Below, in pieces: positions 52,297 to 60,599 of a stretch of DNA of 64,000 bases. The notes beneath the pieces were generated by a model, which was not told the DNA's origin, ran no database searches, and saw only the letters and a list, made by a program, of their open reading frames with translations. The DNA lies in assembly GCF_036881825.1 (NCBI RefSeq), contig NZ_JBAJMW010000001.1:682001-746000 (forward strand). Direction: 5' to 3'. Within the stretch, counting starts at the first letter, position 1. Each line of letters opens with the position of its first letter. A program made the translations under genes and the position numbers. This DNA comes from Tersicoccus mangrovi (GTDB taxonomy: Bacteria > Actinomycetota > Actinomycetes > Actinomycetales > Micrococcaceae).

Positions 52297-52318
52297 CCGT
52301 CATCTATCGACCAGTGGA
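52297..52318 (-). repeat. 22-bp dispersed sequence, copy 2 (inverted)
   Basis: The reverse complement of 52297-52318 is identical over 22 bases to 25395-25416. This copy is between the ends of the converging MMPL and anti-sigma genes. Flanking sequence differs, apart from a short GACGGTTCT nearby at both loci. Confidence 0.85.
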
Positions 52319-52340
52319 CCGGGAGTCGGGAGGCCGGGCG

Positions 52341-53240
52341 TCAGAAGGTGAGCGAGCCGCGCAGCACCGAGTCGCCGGAGTGGGCCGGGTTCCCGTCGAA
52401 GGGCTCGTCGGAGACGTCCACCGTCGCGTAGTCGTGCACGTCCAGTCCTGCGGGCACGGGCAGCACCGCGGACCCGTCGTGCAGGGTGCCGAGGCTGACC
52501 ATTCGTCTGCCGTCCTTCGCGATCAGCCACACCTCGGGGTAGCCGCGCACGCGGTCGCCGCCGACCTGCAGGCGCAGTTCTTCGATGCCGTTCGCGGTGC
52601 GCTCCAGCTCCGCCGAGCCCGACCCTGTGCCGCCGGACGCCGCGACGGGCGCGAGGTTCGCGGTCGCGAGCACCTGGCCGCCCGAGCGCGCACTGATGCC
52701 CCACGCGACGCCGAGCACGACGAGGGCGGCGACGACGGCCCCGGCGACGAAGCTCCAGGTCCGGGCGCCGGGACGACGACGGCGGCGCGGCGCGCTGCCG
52801 GCACCGGACCGAGCGGCTTCGTCCCGGCCCGCCCGGCGACCTGCCCGGCCCCCCGGGCGACCTGCCGGGCGGTTGGACGCGCCGGGACGCGCACCCGGCC
52901 CGGACGCGGCCGAGTCGCGCTCGGGCGCCGGGGAGGCGCCGTCCTGCACGGCGCCCGGCACTCCGCCCGCGGCACCGCCACCCGATGCACCGGCCGGCGC
53001 CGACGCCGCGCCAGTCTCCGTGTCCGTCCTCGCGTCGATCCGCGACCGGATGCCGGACCACACGGCGTCGGACGGCGGTTCCAGTTCCGGGCCGCTCGTC
53101 CGGGCGGCGTCGGCGAGCGCGGCGAGGTCCACGACCTCGGCCCGGCAGTGGGCACACCCGTCCAGGTGGGCCCGGGCGGCGTCGCCGACGTCCTCCCCGA
53201 GGGCGGCCAGCGCGACGGTGTCACCATCCAGATGCTTCAC
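52341..53240 (-). CDS. RskA-like anti-sigma factor
   Basis: A 299-residue protein. The N-terminal zinc-binding anti-sigma domain has HLDGCAHC (His25, Cys29, Cys32). A Gly/Ala/Arg-rich linker of about 90 residues leads to one membrane helix (SFVAGAVVAALVVLGVAW) and an extracellular RskA domain (GYPEVWLIAKDGRRMVSLG). It should hold the ECF sigma factor encoded just upstream inactive until proteolysis. Its start overlaps the sigma gene by 20 bases. Confidence 0.9.
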   Translation of the reverse strand: MKHLDGDTVALAALGEDVGDAARAHLDGCAHCRAEVVDLAALADAARTSGPELEPPSDAVWSGIRSRIDARTDTETGAASAPAGASGGGAAGGVPGAVQDGASPAPERDSAASGPGARPGASNRPAGRPGGRAGRRAGRDEAARSGAGSAPRRRRRPGARTWSFVAGAVVAALVVLGVAWGISARSGGQVLATANLAPVAASGGTGSGSAELERTANGIEELRLQVGGDRVRGYPEVWLIAKDGRRMVSLGTLHDGSAVLPVPAGLDVHDYATVDVSDEPFDGNPAHSGDSVLRGSLTF

Positions 53241-53793
53241 GGCTCGCCTCCATCCGTCGTCTCAGGTCGAGCAGGCCACGGCGCAGGTGGCTCTTCACCG
53301 TACCGAGCGGCACCCCGGTGCGGTCGGCGATCTGCCGGTGGGTCAGGTCCTCGTAGAACGCGAGGTGGAGGAAGGAGAGCGGCGGGTCGGGCAGGGTCGC
53401 GAGCACGTCGCGGACCATCAGCCGGGTGACGGCGGCCTCGACCTCGTCCTCGCCGGGCACCGCGGCGTCGGGGTCGTGATCGGCCAGGTCGGCGGTGCGG
53501 CTGCGGTCCGTGGCCAGCTGCCGGGCCCGGTCGGCGATCACGCGGCGGGTGATGCCGATGATCCAGGCAGGCAGCACCGCCCGCTCGGGGTCGAAACTGG
53601 CCCGGTAGGTCCAGGCCCGGACGAACACGTCCTGCACGACGTCGTCGGCGACGTCGGGATCGCGGACGGCACGCAGCGCGAGCCCCCGGACGACGGCGCC
53701 GCAGTGCCGGAACGCACGCTCGAGCACCTCCGGGTCACCCTCCCGGAACCGCGGATCAGCCGCGGCATCCCACACCGGAGCGGTGCGCTTCAT
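53221..53793 (-). CDS. ECF sigma factor, SigK-like group
   Basis: A 190-residue sigma factor with region 2 (DVVQDVFVRAWTYRASFDP, WIIGITRRVIADRAR) and region 4 (LTHRQIADRTGVPLGTVKSH). ATG 53793 gives the normal length; upstream frame is not conserved. It is paired with the RskA-like anti-sigma gene and follows the sortase and DUF4397 genes on the same strand, which it may control. Confidence 0.93.
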   Translation of the reverse strand: MKRTAPVWDAAADPRFREGDPEVLERAFRHCGAVVRGLALRAVRDPDVADDVVQDVFVRAWTYRASFDPERAVLPAWIIGITRRVIADRARQLATDRSRTADLADHDPDAAVPGEDEVEAAVTRLMVRDVLATLPDPPLSFLHLAFYEDLTHRQIADRTGVPLGTVKSHLRRGLLDLRRRMEASREASGW

Positions 53794-53875
53794 GCCGACT
53801 CCCGTGATCGACCGCCCCGATCGACGACGGCGGGGCCGGACCCGTGTCTGCTTGACCGCGAGTATACGGAAGGGC

Positions 53876-54721
53876 TCACCGCACGGGTTCGGCGGTGACG
53901 ACGACGTTGTCACGGTAGTCCTGCGCCTCGGGCAGCCACGGGCCGCCGCAGGTGACCAGGCGCAGCACGGGGGAGCCGTCGCGCCGGAACAGGTCGGTCG
54001 ATCCCAGCCGCGCCTTCGTGATCGCGTCGACGGCACGGACCCGGTAGGAGAGCACCTTGCCGGTACTGAGCACGACGTCGACGGTGTCGCCGGGCCGCAG
54101 GTCCTTGATCCGGTACAGCGGCGTCTTGCCCCAGGGTGCGTCGACGTGGCCGGCGAACACGGACGACCCGGCGGCGCTGCCGGGCGCGGGGCCGTACCGG
54201 TACCAGCTGATGCGGCCCGGCGTCAGGGGGATGGCCAGGGCACCGCGGTCGTCGACGCCCATCGCGTCCACGGGCAGGGCGAGGTCCTGGGCCGGCGCGC
54301 GCACCTCGACGGGGGTGGCGACGGCGCGGGCGGGAGCGGGGACGGCCTTCGCGAGGGGGACGCGGCCGAGGACGGCTGAGCGGGGGGCCGCGGATGACGG
54401 CGCCGTGGACGCCGGAGTCGGCGAGGCGGTCGACGAGGCGGTCGACGAGGCGGTCGACGAGGTCGGGTCCGGTGCTGTGCTCGTGGGCGCACCGACGGTC
54501 AACCCGGTGGGCTCCCCCGGTTCGGGTGCCGGCAGGGCGGCCAGTCCCGTCGACCCGAGCACGAGCAGCCCCGCGACGCCGAGCACGGTCGAACCGCGCG
54601 TCAGACGCAGCGGAGGACCGCCGACACCCCGGGCCGGGACCGGTCCGGGGGATCGACGGGAAGGGTGACCCTGCCGGTGCCGAGGGGACGCGGCATCGGC
54701 AGGGTCGGACGGGCGGATCAT
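53876..54721 (-). CDS. Class F sortase
   Basis: A 281-residue protein. A disordered Pro/Arg-rich start and a hydrophobic anchor (GVAGLLVLGSTGLAALP) precede a Ser/Thr/Ala linker with short tandem repeats, then the sortase barrel. Catalytic His is in VFAGHVD, Cys in LVTCGG and Arg in YRDNVVV. Sortases join proteins to the cell wall through sorting signals such as LPXTG; no LPXTG substrate is encoded nearby. The partner DUF4397 protein upstream has only a membrane tail. Confidence 0.88.
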   Translation of the reverse strand: MIRPSDPADAASPRHRQGHPSRRSPGPVPARGVGGPPLRLTRGSTVLGVAGLLVLGSTGLAALPAPEPGEPTGLTVGAPTSTAPDPTSSTASSTASSTASPTPASTAPSSAAPRSAVLGRVPLAKAVPAPARAVATPVEVRAPAQDLALPVDAMGVDDRGALAIPLTPGRISWYRYGPAPGSAAGSSVFAGHVDAPWGKTPLYRIKDLRPGDTVDVVLSTGKVLSYRVRAVDAITKARLGSTDLFRRDGSPVLRLVTCGGPWLPEAQDYRDNVVVTAEPVR

Positions 54722-54737
54722 CGAGCTGGGGCTCCAC

Positions 54738-55562
54738 TCAGGCTCGGGTGTGAGCCGCCCGGGCCGCCCGGCGGGAGAGCACCAGGGCGCCGGCGACGGC
54801 GGCGACGCCCAGCACGGCACCGACGGCGACCCCGGGCCCGGGATCGGCGGCGGCACCGGTGGTACCCGCTGGCACCCCGTTCGGGTTCTGCTGCATGCCG
54901 CCCACGGTCTGGGTGGCGAGGGCGAGGGTGCCGTCGGCGGCCGAGCCCCACGCGTAGACGACCGTCGTCGTGCCCTCGCCGAGGGCGAGGTCGGCGGGAC
55001 CGATCACCGGCTTCGTGGTGCCGGCGAGCGCGACCGCGGCGGACACGGTGCCCGCGGGCACCTCGAGGGAGGCCTCCTTGGGGTTGGTCAGCCCGCTCAG
55101 CACGGCCTTGCCGCCGGCGAGGACGTCGACCGCGGGGGCGGCGGCGACGTGCCGGACGGTCAGGCGCGCCTGTCCGGTCGGGACGGTCGAGGTGTCGTTG
55201 GTGAACAGCGTCGCGCCCGGCTTGCCGGCGGCGGTCAGGTGCGCGACGGCGGTGTAGTCGCCCCCGGCCTTCAGGTCGGCGGCGACCGGGCCGATGATCG
55301 GCGAGGAGGCGTCCGCGGCGTCGGGCGCCGTGATCGCCAGTTGGTGGCTGCCGGCGGGCACCGGCAGCGGGCCGGCGAGCGTGCCGGGGGTGAAGTTGTC
55401 CAGGGTGAGGGCGCCGTCGACGTAGACGTCGACGGTGGTGCCGGGCACGGCGTGCAGCACGGAGAGCTGCGCGTCGCCGTCGGCGGCGGTGGCGGGTGAC
55501 GCGGTGGCGAGACCGACGGTGGCGAGGCCGAGAACGGCCGCGGCGGCAAGGGTGGTGCGCAT
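54738..55562 (-). CDS. Secreted DUF4397 protein with C-terminal membrane anchor
   Basis: A 274-residue protein with a signal peptide (MRTTLAAAAVLGLATVGLAT, cleavage after ATA near residue 27), two DUF4397 beta-sandwich units (LSVLHAVPGTTVDVYVDG and LTVRHVAAAPAVDVLAGG), a disordered linker and a C-terminal helix with basic tail (LVLSRRAARAAHTRA). GGAGGAACC precedes the ATG. The layout resembles a wall or membrane-displayed surface protein, and it leads the sortase/sigma/anti-sigma cassette. No canonical sorting motif is visible. Confidence 0.88.
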   Translation of the reverse strand: MRTTLAAAAVLGLATVGLATASPATAADGDAQLSVLHAVPGTTVDVYVDGALTLDNFTPGTLAGPLPVPAGSHQLAITAPDAADASSPIIGPVAADLKAGGDYTAVAHLTAAGKPGATLFTNDTSTVPTGQARLTVRHVAAAPAVDVLAGGKAVLSGLTNPKEASLEVPAGTVSAAVALAGTTKPVIGPADLALGEGTTTVVYAWGSAADGTLALATQTVGGMQQNPNGVPAGTTGAAADPGPGVAVGAVLGVAAVAGALVLSRRAARAAHTRA

Positions 55563-55794
55563 GGTGGTTCCTCCGGGGGAAGGGAACCGGCGCGTGAGCC
55601 GGTCCGAGTGGGTCGGGACACTCGTGCTACCGGTCGCGCACCGTCCCCGGATGCACGGGTGTCCCCGCCGGGGCGGAATGGGCCCCGGACGAGGCCGGAT
55701 TCCCGGTCATGGGGCGCCGCGGACGGTGGCCGTCGTGGGCCGGCGTGCTAGAGATGGAACCGACAGCACCCTGACCAGCCGCCTCGAGGAATCG

Positions 55795-57021
55795 ATGACC
55801 TCCGCGACCCCCGACGAACCCGTCCGGTCCCGCCTGCGCCTGTCCGGCGGGCGGGATCGCGCCGTGTTGATCGGCGCGCTCGGGATCCTCAGCGCGGTCA
55901 GCCCCCTGGCCACCGACATGTACCTGGCCTCCATGCCGGGATTGAGTGCGTGGTTCGGCACCTCCGCCTCGGCCGTCCAGCTGACCCTGACCTCGTACAT
56001 GATCGGCATGGCACTCGGGCAGTTCTTCCTCGGCCCCGTCTCGGACGTGCTGGGCCGGCACCGGCTCCTCGTCGCGGGCAACGCGGTGTTCCTCGTCTGC
56101 TCGGTGCTCATCGTGTTCGCGCCGAGCATCGGGGTGATGATCGCGCTGCGGGCGCTGCAGGGGGCGGCCGGAGCGGCCGGCGTCGTCATCGCGCGGGCCA
56201 TCGTGGCGGACATCGCGACGGGCCGGCAGGCGGCGAAACTCTACTCGATCCTCGCCACGATCACCTCGGTGTCACCGGTCGTCGCACCGCTGCTCGGAGG
56301 GGTGATCGCGACCGTCGCCCCGTGGCAGGCGGTGTTCTGGGCGCTGACCGTGTTCGGGGCGGTGATGCTGGTCTGCTCGGTCGTGGTCGTGCCCGAGACG
56401 CTGCCGCCGGCGGCCCGGCATCACGCGCTGCGCGGTGTGCTCGGCCTGTCGCTGCGGGTGATGCGGACCGGCTCCTTCATGGCGTACGCGTTCACGTTCG
56501 CCTTCTCGTTCGGCTCCCTGTTCTCCTACATCTCGGCGTCCTCGTTCGTGATCCAGAACGTGCTGGGCTTCTCCGCGCTCGCGTACTCGGTGGCCTTCGC
56601 CGTCAACGCGTGCGGCGCCATCGTCGGTGGCCTGGTCAACGCCCGGCTGGTGGACCGCGTGGAGCCGGCGGCCATCCTGCGCGTCGCCGTCATGGTGATG
56701 GCGGCCGTCAATCTCGTCGGCCTCGTGCTGATCCTCAGCGGCGTCACGGGGTGGATGACCCTGGTGCAGCTGCTCATCGGGCAGACCGCGATCGGTTTCA
56801 TCATGGGCAACGCGGTGGCCCAGGCACAGAGCCGGGTGCCCGGGCTGGCCGGCGCCGGCGCTGCGGTGCTCGGCCTGCTGCAGTTCGTGCTCGGCGGCCT
56901 GGTCAGCCCCCTGACGGGTATCGCCGGGCAGCACACGGCCGTCCCGATGGCGCTCTCGATGGCGGTGTGGTCAGTCCTCGCTCTCGGGACCGCGTTCCTC
57001 GCCCGCCGACTCAGTCGCTGA
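55795..57021 (+). CDS. MFS exporter, Bcr/CflA family
   Basis: A 408-residue drug:H+ antiporter of the DHA1 Bcr/CflA type with twelve helices. The start ILSAVSPLATDMYLASMPGL and LTSYMIGMALGQFFLGPVSD are diagnostic. ATG 55795 follows GAGGA. It probably exports antibiotics or metabolites. It is divergent from the DUF4397 gene. Confidence 0.92.
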   Translation: MTSATPDEPVRSRLRLSGGRDRAVLIGALGILSAVSPLATDMYLASMPGLSAWFGTSASAVQLTLTSYMIGMALGQFFLGPVSDVLGRHRLLVAGNAVFLVCSVLIVFAPSIGVMIALRALQGAAGAAGVVIARAIVADIATGRQAAKLYSILATITSVSPVVAPLLGGVIATVAPWQAVFWALTVFGAVMLVCSVVVVPETLPPAARHHALRGVLGLSLRVMRTGSFMAYAFTFAFSFGSLFSYISASSFVIQNVLGFSALAYSVAFAVNACGAIVGGLVNARLVDRVEPAAILRVAVMVMAAVNLVGLVLILSGVTGWMTLVQLLIGQTAIGFIMGNAVAQAQSRVPGLAGAGAAVLGLLQFVLGGLVSPLTGIAGQHTAVPMALSMAVWSVLALGTAFLARRLSR

Positions 57022-57180
57022 CGTCACGCACGGCGTCGGACCCCATCCGGCGCGCTGACCGATACGCACTCCGGCGCAGTCACACGCGCTCCCGTGCGCT
57101 GACCTCGCCGGTTCCTTCCGATCGACGGGAGTCTCCCTGCCCCTGTTCGGCGCGCACCGCCGAGTCGGCATGATGGTGTC

Positions 57181-57525
57181 ATGACCACCCACGCCGCCGC
57201 CGAGAACGGCTCCCTCGCCTCCGTCGCGTCCGCCGGCTCGCTCGCGTCGGTGCTGTCCGCCGGGTCGATCGCTTCCGTTGCGTCGGTGGGGTCGATCGCG
57301 TCCGTCGGATCCGTCGGTTCCTTCGCCTCGATCGGGTCGGCCGGGTCCGTCGCGTCGATCGGCTCCTCCGGCTCGATCGCGTCCATCGGATCCGTCGGAT
57401 CGTTCGCCTCGATCAACAGCTTCGGCGGCATCGGCGTGATCAACGGGATGCCCGTGTTCGTGCTCGCCGCTCTGGCCGCGATTCCCGCCGCCCTGCTGCT
57501 CCGGGGACGGCGGCGCCGCGCCTGA
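57181..57525 (+). CDS. Nonapeptide-repeat protein with C-terminal membrane helix
   Basis: A 114-residue protein. Residues 10-81 are eight 9-residue repeats of form G-S-hydrophobic-A-S-hydrophobic-x-S-x (for example GSIASVGSV), so Ser falls at every third position. A ninth degenerate unit leads to one hydrophobic helix (PVFVLAALAAIPAALLL) and a basic RGRRRRRA tail, which would place the repeats outside or across the membrane. No signal peptide is at the N-terminus and no clear ribosome site is seen. The reverse strand is also open here but lacks membrane features. It may fold as a repetitive beta-structure; function unknown. Confidence 0.6.
   Translation: MTTHAAAENGSLASVASAGSLASVLSAGSIASVASVGSIASVGSVGSFASIGSAGSVASIGSSGSIASIGSVGSFASINSFGGIGVINGMPVFVLAALAAIPAALLLRGRRRRA
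57208..57423 (+). repeat. Eight degenerate 27-bp tandem repeats coding for nonapeptides
   Basis: Eight 27-base units encode the repeated nonapeptides in the gene at 57181. Third positions vary while amino acids are kept, which argues for protein-level selection rather than recent copying. Confidence 0.85.
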
Positions 57526-57528
57526 GCG

Positions 57529-58527
57529 TCACACCCGTTCGCGGATCCAGGCCGCCAGCGTCGCCGTCTTGAGCTCTCGGTCGGCGGGCCGGTCGATCGT
57601 CACCCACGCCCATTCCGAGGCCATCCGCAGCACCACGTGCAGCCGGAGCCTCGCCCGCGCCGCGTCGTCGATGCCACCGTGGGCGTCGAGCAGCGCGGGC
57701 ACGAGGCCGCTCTCGCGCTCGTGCATCAGGTGGATGACGGTCAGCGCCAGGTCGTGCATCGGGTCGCCCCATTCGGCGCGTTCGAGGTCGACGACGCCGC
57801 TGATCGCGGGCAGGGTGCCGGGGAGGTGCCGCAGCAGGACGTTGCCCCCGTTGAGGTCTTGATGGCAGAACGACGGCGGGATCTCCTCGTCCAGCGGCGT
57901 GGTACCGGCCAGGCGCTCGATGCCGGCCGCGAGTTCCTCCTCGCCCCCGGCGGCCCGGAACCCGGCGACCGTCCCCTCCACGAGGGCGTCCGTCCAGGAC
58001 CGCAGACCGGGCCGGCGCTCCCCTGCGGTCCCGGCTGCGTCGGCGGCGGTATCGGGCCCCGTGTCGATCAGCGCGCCGAAGTGGGGACCGGTCACGGCGT
58101 GCAGACGCCCGGCGATCGCACCGACCTCGGCGACGACGTGACGCTCCTCCGCCGCCGAGAGCCCCGGCCGCCGATCCGCCCATCGGGCGCCGGGCAGCCG
58201 ATTCACGATCACGAAGGGCATCCCGTCGTCGGACCGGCCCCGCGCGACCAGCCGCGGCACCAGGTCACCGAGCACCCCGGCGATCCGCAGGGCGTGCGCC
58301 TCCGTCGCGGCGCGTTCCTCCGCGGCAGCCGGGAAGACCTTGACGACCAGCGGCTCGCTCTGATGGTCCCTCGCTTCCCCCGCCACCCTCAGCCCGAGCA
58401 GGTGGCCGACGGCGCCCTGCACGGGCGGTCGCCACGCGGGGTCGAGGTGCACGGGCGCACCGATGGCGTCCGTCGCGGCCGCCGTCACTGCGGAGATCAG
58501 TGCCTCGGTGATCCTCGGAGCGGCCAT
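57529..58527 (-). CDS. Aminoglycoside phosphotransferase-like (APH) kinase
   Basis: A 332-residue kinase-like protein with an N-lobe (LVVKVFP, ATP-site Lys), the catalytic loop CHQDLNGGN with Asp, and the metal-binding VVDLERAEW. APH-family proteins phosphorylate aminoglycosides, choline, sugars or amino acids, so the substrate is open. It ends four bases from the converging repeat-protein gene. Confidence 0.85.
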   Translation of the reverse strand: MAAPRITEALISAVTAAATDAIGAPVHLDPAWRPPVQGAVGHLLGLRVAGEARDHQSEPLVVKVFPAAAEERAATEAHALRIAGVLGDLVPRLVARGRSDDGMPFVIVNRLPGARWADRRPGLSAAEERHVVAEVGAIAGRLHAVTGPHFGALIDTGPDTAADAAGTAGERRPGLRSWTDALVEGTVAGFRAAGGEEELAAGIERLAGTTPLDEEIPPSFCHQDLNGGNVLLRHLPGTLPAISGVVDLERAEWGDPMHDLALTVIHLMHERESGLVPALLDAHGGIDDAARARLRLHVVLRMASEWAWVTIDRPADRELKTATLAAWIRERV

Positions 58528-58581
58528 CGTCCGATCGTCCCACGGGGAAGCGGACCACCGGGGTCGCTCGAGGGCCTGGGC

Positions 58582-58872
58582 TCAGGTGCCGGGCACCTCG
58601 AGGTGGACGGTGACGACGTCGCCGAGGTCGATGCTCTCCGCCCGGCGCACGGCGTCCTTGACCGGCAGCGCGTACGTGCCGTCCTTGGCATACATCGCCG
58701 TCGTCCACGTCGTCCCGCCGATCCGGGCACGCGCCGGGATCATGCCCCAGCCGTAGGTGACCTCCGCGGCCAGGTCCCGGACCTCCGCCGCGACCGGCGG
58801 CGGGAGGCTGACGAAGTGGTACGGCGCGGGGCCGCGCCAGTGCCACACCTCGGCATCGAACCGGCTCTCCAT
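58582..58872 (-). CDS. DUF1905 family protein
   Basis: A 96-residue protein with FDAEVWHWRGPAPYHFVSLP, a short form of the DUF1905 beta-barrel, and AMYAKDGTYALPVKDAVR. The role of this family is unknown. It lies 54 bases upstream of the APH-like gene on the same strand. Confidence 0.85.
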   Translation of the reverse strand: MESRFDAEVWHWRGPAPYHFVSLPPPVAAEVRDLAAEVTYGWGMIPARARIGGTTWTTAMYAKDGTYALPVKDAVRRAESIDLGDVVTVHLEVPGT

Positions 58873-59052
58873 GGCCGCCGCTCTCCTCGTGGACGGGTTA
58901 CTCGCACCGTTGCTCGTCCGTCGCCCGTCCGGCACATCCGTCCGCGCCCATCGTGTCCTGCCAAGCGCCGAGCCGCCACCTTCGCGAGTAGTCTGTCCGG
59001 TGGGTCGCACCGCCAGTGGGGGTCGTGCGCATCGAGTCGATGAGGCATCGCC

Positions 59053-60504
59053 ATGGTCGCTGTGGACCACCTTCTCCGTTCCTCCTCGAACCCGGCGGCC
59101 GTGGGGCGCCGCCGCTGGTTCGCCGTCGTGCCGCGGCGTCTGGCGACGCTCGCCGCCGTCGCCGGCGTCCTGGCGACGCAGTTGATCACCGCCGGTGGCG
59201 CCGTCGCGGCCGTCCCCATCACCGACCCGAACAACGTGCAGGTGCTCGTCACCAAGCAGCGGCCGCTCGACCCGCTGCGCTACGTGCCGCCGGACCTCGT
59301 GCGGGGTCCCGGCGGCTACCTCATGCGCTCGGTGACCTCCACGGCGCTGGGCCGGCTCTGCGCGGGTGCGGCCGCCGCCGGATCGCCCCTGGCGACGGTG
59401 AGCGCGTACCGCTCGTACGACCAACAGGCCGCGCTCTTCGCCAGCTATGTCAACCAGTACGGCCTGGCGTACGCCGAGACGATCTCCGCGCACCCCGGGC
59501 ACAGCGAGCACCAGACCGGGCTCGCCGTGGACGTCGGCAACGCGGACGGCAGCTGCGGTCTCGGCAGCTGCTTCGGCAGCACCCCGGGTGGCCGCTGGGT
59601 CGCGGCGAACGCCTGGCGGTACGGGTTCATCGTCCGCTACCCCAACGGCTACACCGCGATCACCGGGTACACGTGGGAGCCGTGGCACCTGCGCTACGTC
59701 GGCCCGACCCTGGCGGCGGACATGCGCAACCGCGGCATCGCGACCATGGAGCAGTACTTCAGCACCCCGCCGCGGCCCGCCTTCGCGACGTCCGCCGACC
59801 TCGGCGCCATCGATCCGGCGGGCACCCTGTGGAGCTACCCCGCCACCGGACGCGGGACGCTGGGACAGCGGGTCGCGGTCGGCGCCGGCTGGGGCGGTGT
59901 GACCGGCGGTGCCGTCGTCGACTGGAACGGCGACGGCCGGCTCGACGTGATCGGCCGCCACGCGGACGGCACCCTGTGGTTCTATCCCGGCCGGTCGACG
60001 CCGGGCCTCGGTACGGGCGTGCTGCTCGGCACCGGCTGGAACGGGTGGGCCGTCACCCCCGGCCCCTGGGTCAACGGGCGAGCGACGTCGATCATCGCCC
60101 GCGGCCCGGACGGCGTGCTCTACCAGTACCCGAACGCCGGCAATCGGCTCGGTGCCCGTACCGTGATCGGGCGCGGCTGGGGCACGACCACCACGACGAT
60201 GGTCGACGTCGACGGGGACGGCCGCCAGGATCTCATCGCCAAGCGGAGCGACGGGCTGCTGCTGCTCTACCGCGGCAACGGCGCCGGCGGCTTCGTGCCG
60301 GAGACCCGGGCGGTGCTGGGCCGCGGGTGGAACGGCATCTCGTCCGTCTCCGTGGTGTTCGGGTTCAACGGGGCCGGCAGCAAGGGTGTGCTCGCCCGCA
60401 GCGCGGTCGACGGCTCCTTGTCGTACTACCCGCTGATCGGCGGGCGATTCGCGCCGCGCATCGTCGTCGGCTCCGGCTGGAGCACGTATCGCATCCTCTC
60501 GTGA
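59053..60504 (+). CDS. Secreted M15 D,D-carboxypeptidase with VCBS-like repeats
   Basis: A 483-residue exported protein. A long n-region and signal helix (residues about 29-53) precede an M15 VanY-type domain with SEHQTGLAVD (His153, Asp160) and EPWH (Glu209, His212). The C-terminal half has VCBS/FG-GAP-like repeats with calcium-type loops DWNGDGRLDVIG and DVDGDGRQDLIAK. It would trim peptidoglycan stem peptides and hold to the wall or carbohydrate through the repeats. GAGG lies upstream of the ATG. Confidence 0.9.
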   Translation: MVAVDHLLRSSSNPAAVGRRRWFAVVPRRLATLAAVAGVLATQLITAGGAVAAVPITDPNNVQVLVTKQRPLDPLRYVPPDLVRGPGGYLMRSVTSTALGRLCAGAAAAGSPLATVSAYRSYDQQAALFASYVNQYGLAYAETISAHPGHSEHQTGLAVDVGNADGSCGLGSCFGSTPGGRWVAANAWRYGFIVRYPNGYTAITGYTWEPWHLRYVGPTLAADMRNRGIATMEQYFSTPPRPAFATSADLGAIDPAGTLWSYPATGRGTLGQRVAVGAGWGGVTGGAVVDWNGDGRLDVIGRHADGTLWFYPGRSTPGLGTGVLLGTGWNGWAVTPGPWVNGRATSIIARGPDGVLYQYPNAGNRLGARTVIGRGWGTTTTTMVDVDGDGRQDLIAKRSDGLLLLYRGNGAGGFVPETRAVLGRGWNGISSVSVVFGFNGAGSKGVLARSAVDGSLSYYPLIGGRFAPRIVVGSGWSTYRILS

Positions 60505-60599
60505 GGCTCGCGAGGTTGTCGGGAGAGTGCGTCCGCACCGCGGACAGGACCTGACCGGCCGCCCTGTCCGAGCGCGCCGATCCCTGCCACGATGACGGC

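Noticed and set aside
54423..54461. 12-bp tandem repeat in the sortase gene
   Set aside because: It encodes the Ser/Thr/Ala linker in frame and needs no separate explanation.
57024..57443. Open acidic repeat frame on the minus strand opposite the nonapeptide gene
   Set aside because: It mirrors the plus-strand repeats, lacks membrane or family features and extends into the promoter region; the plus frame has a membrane helix and basic tail.
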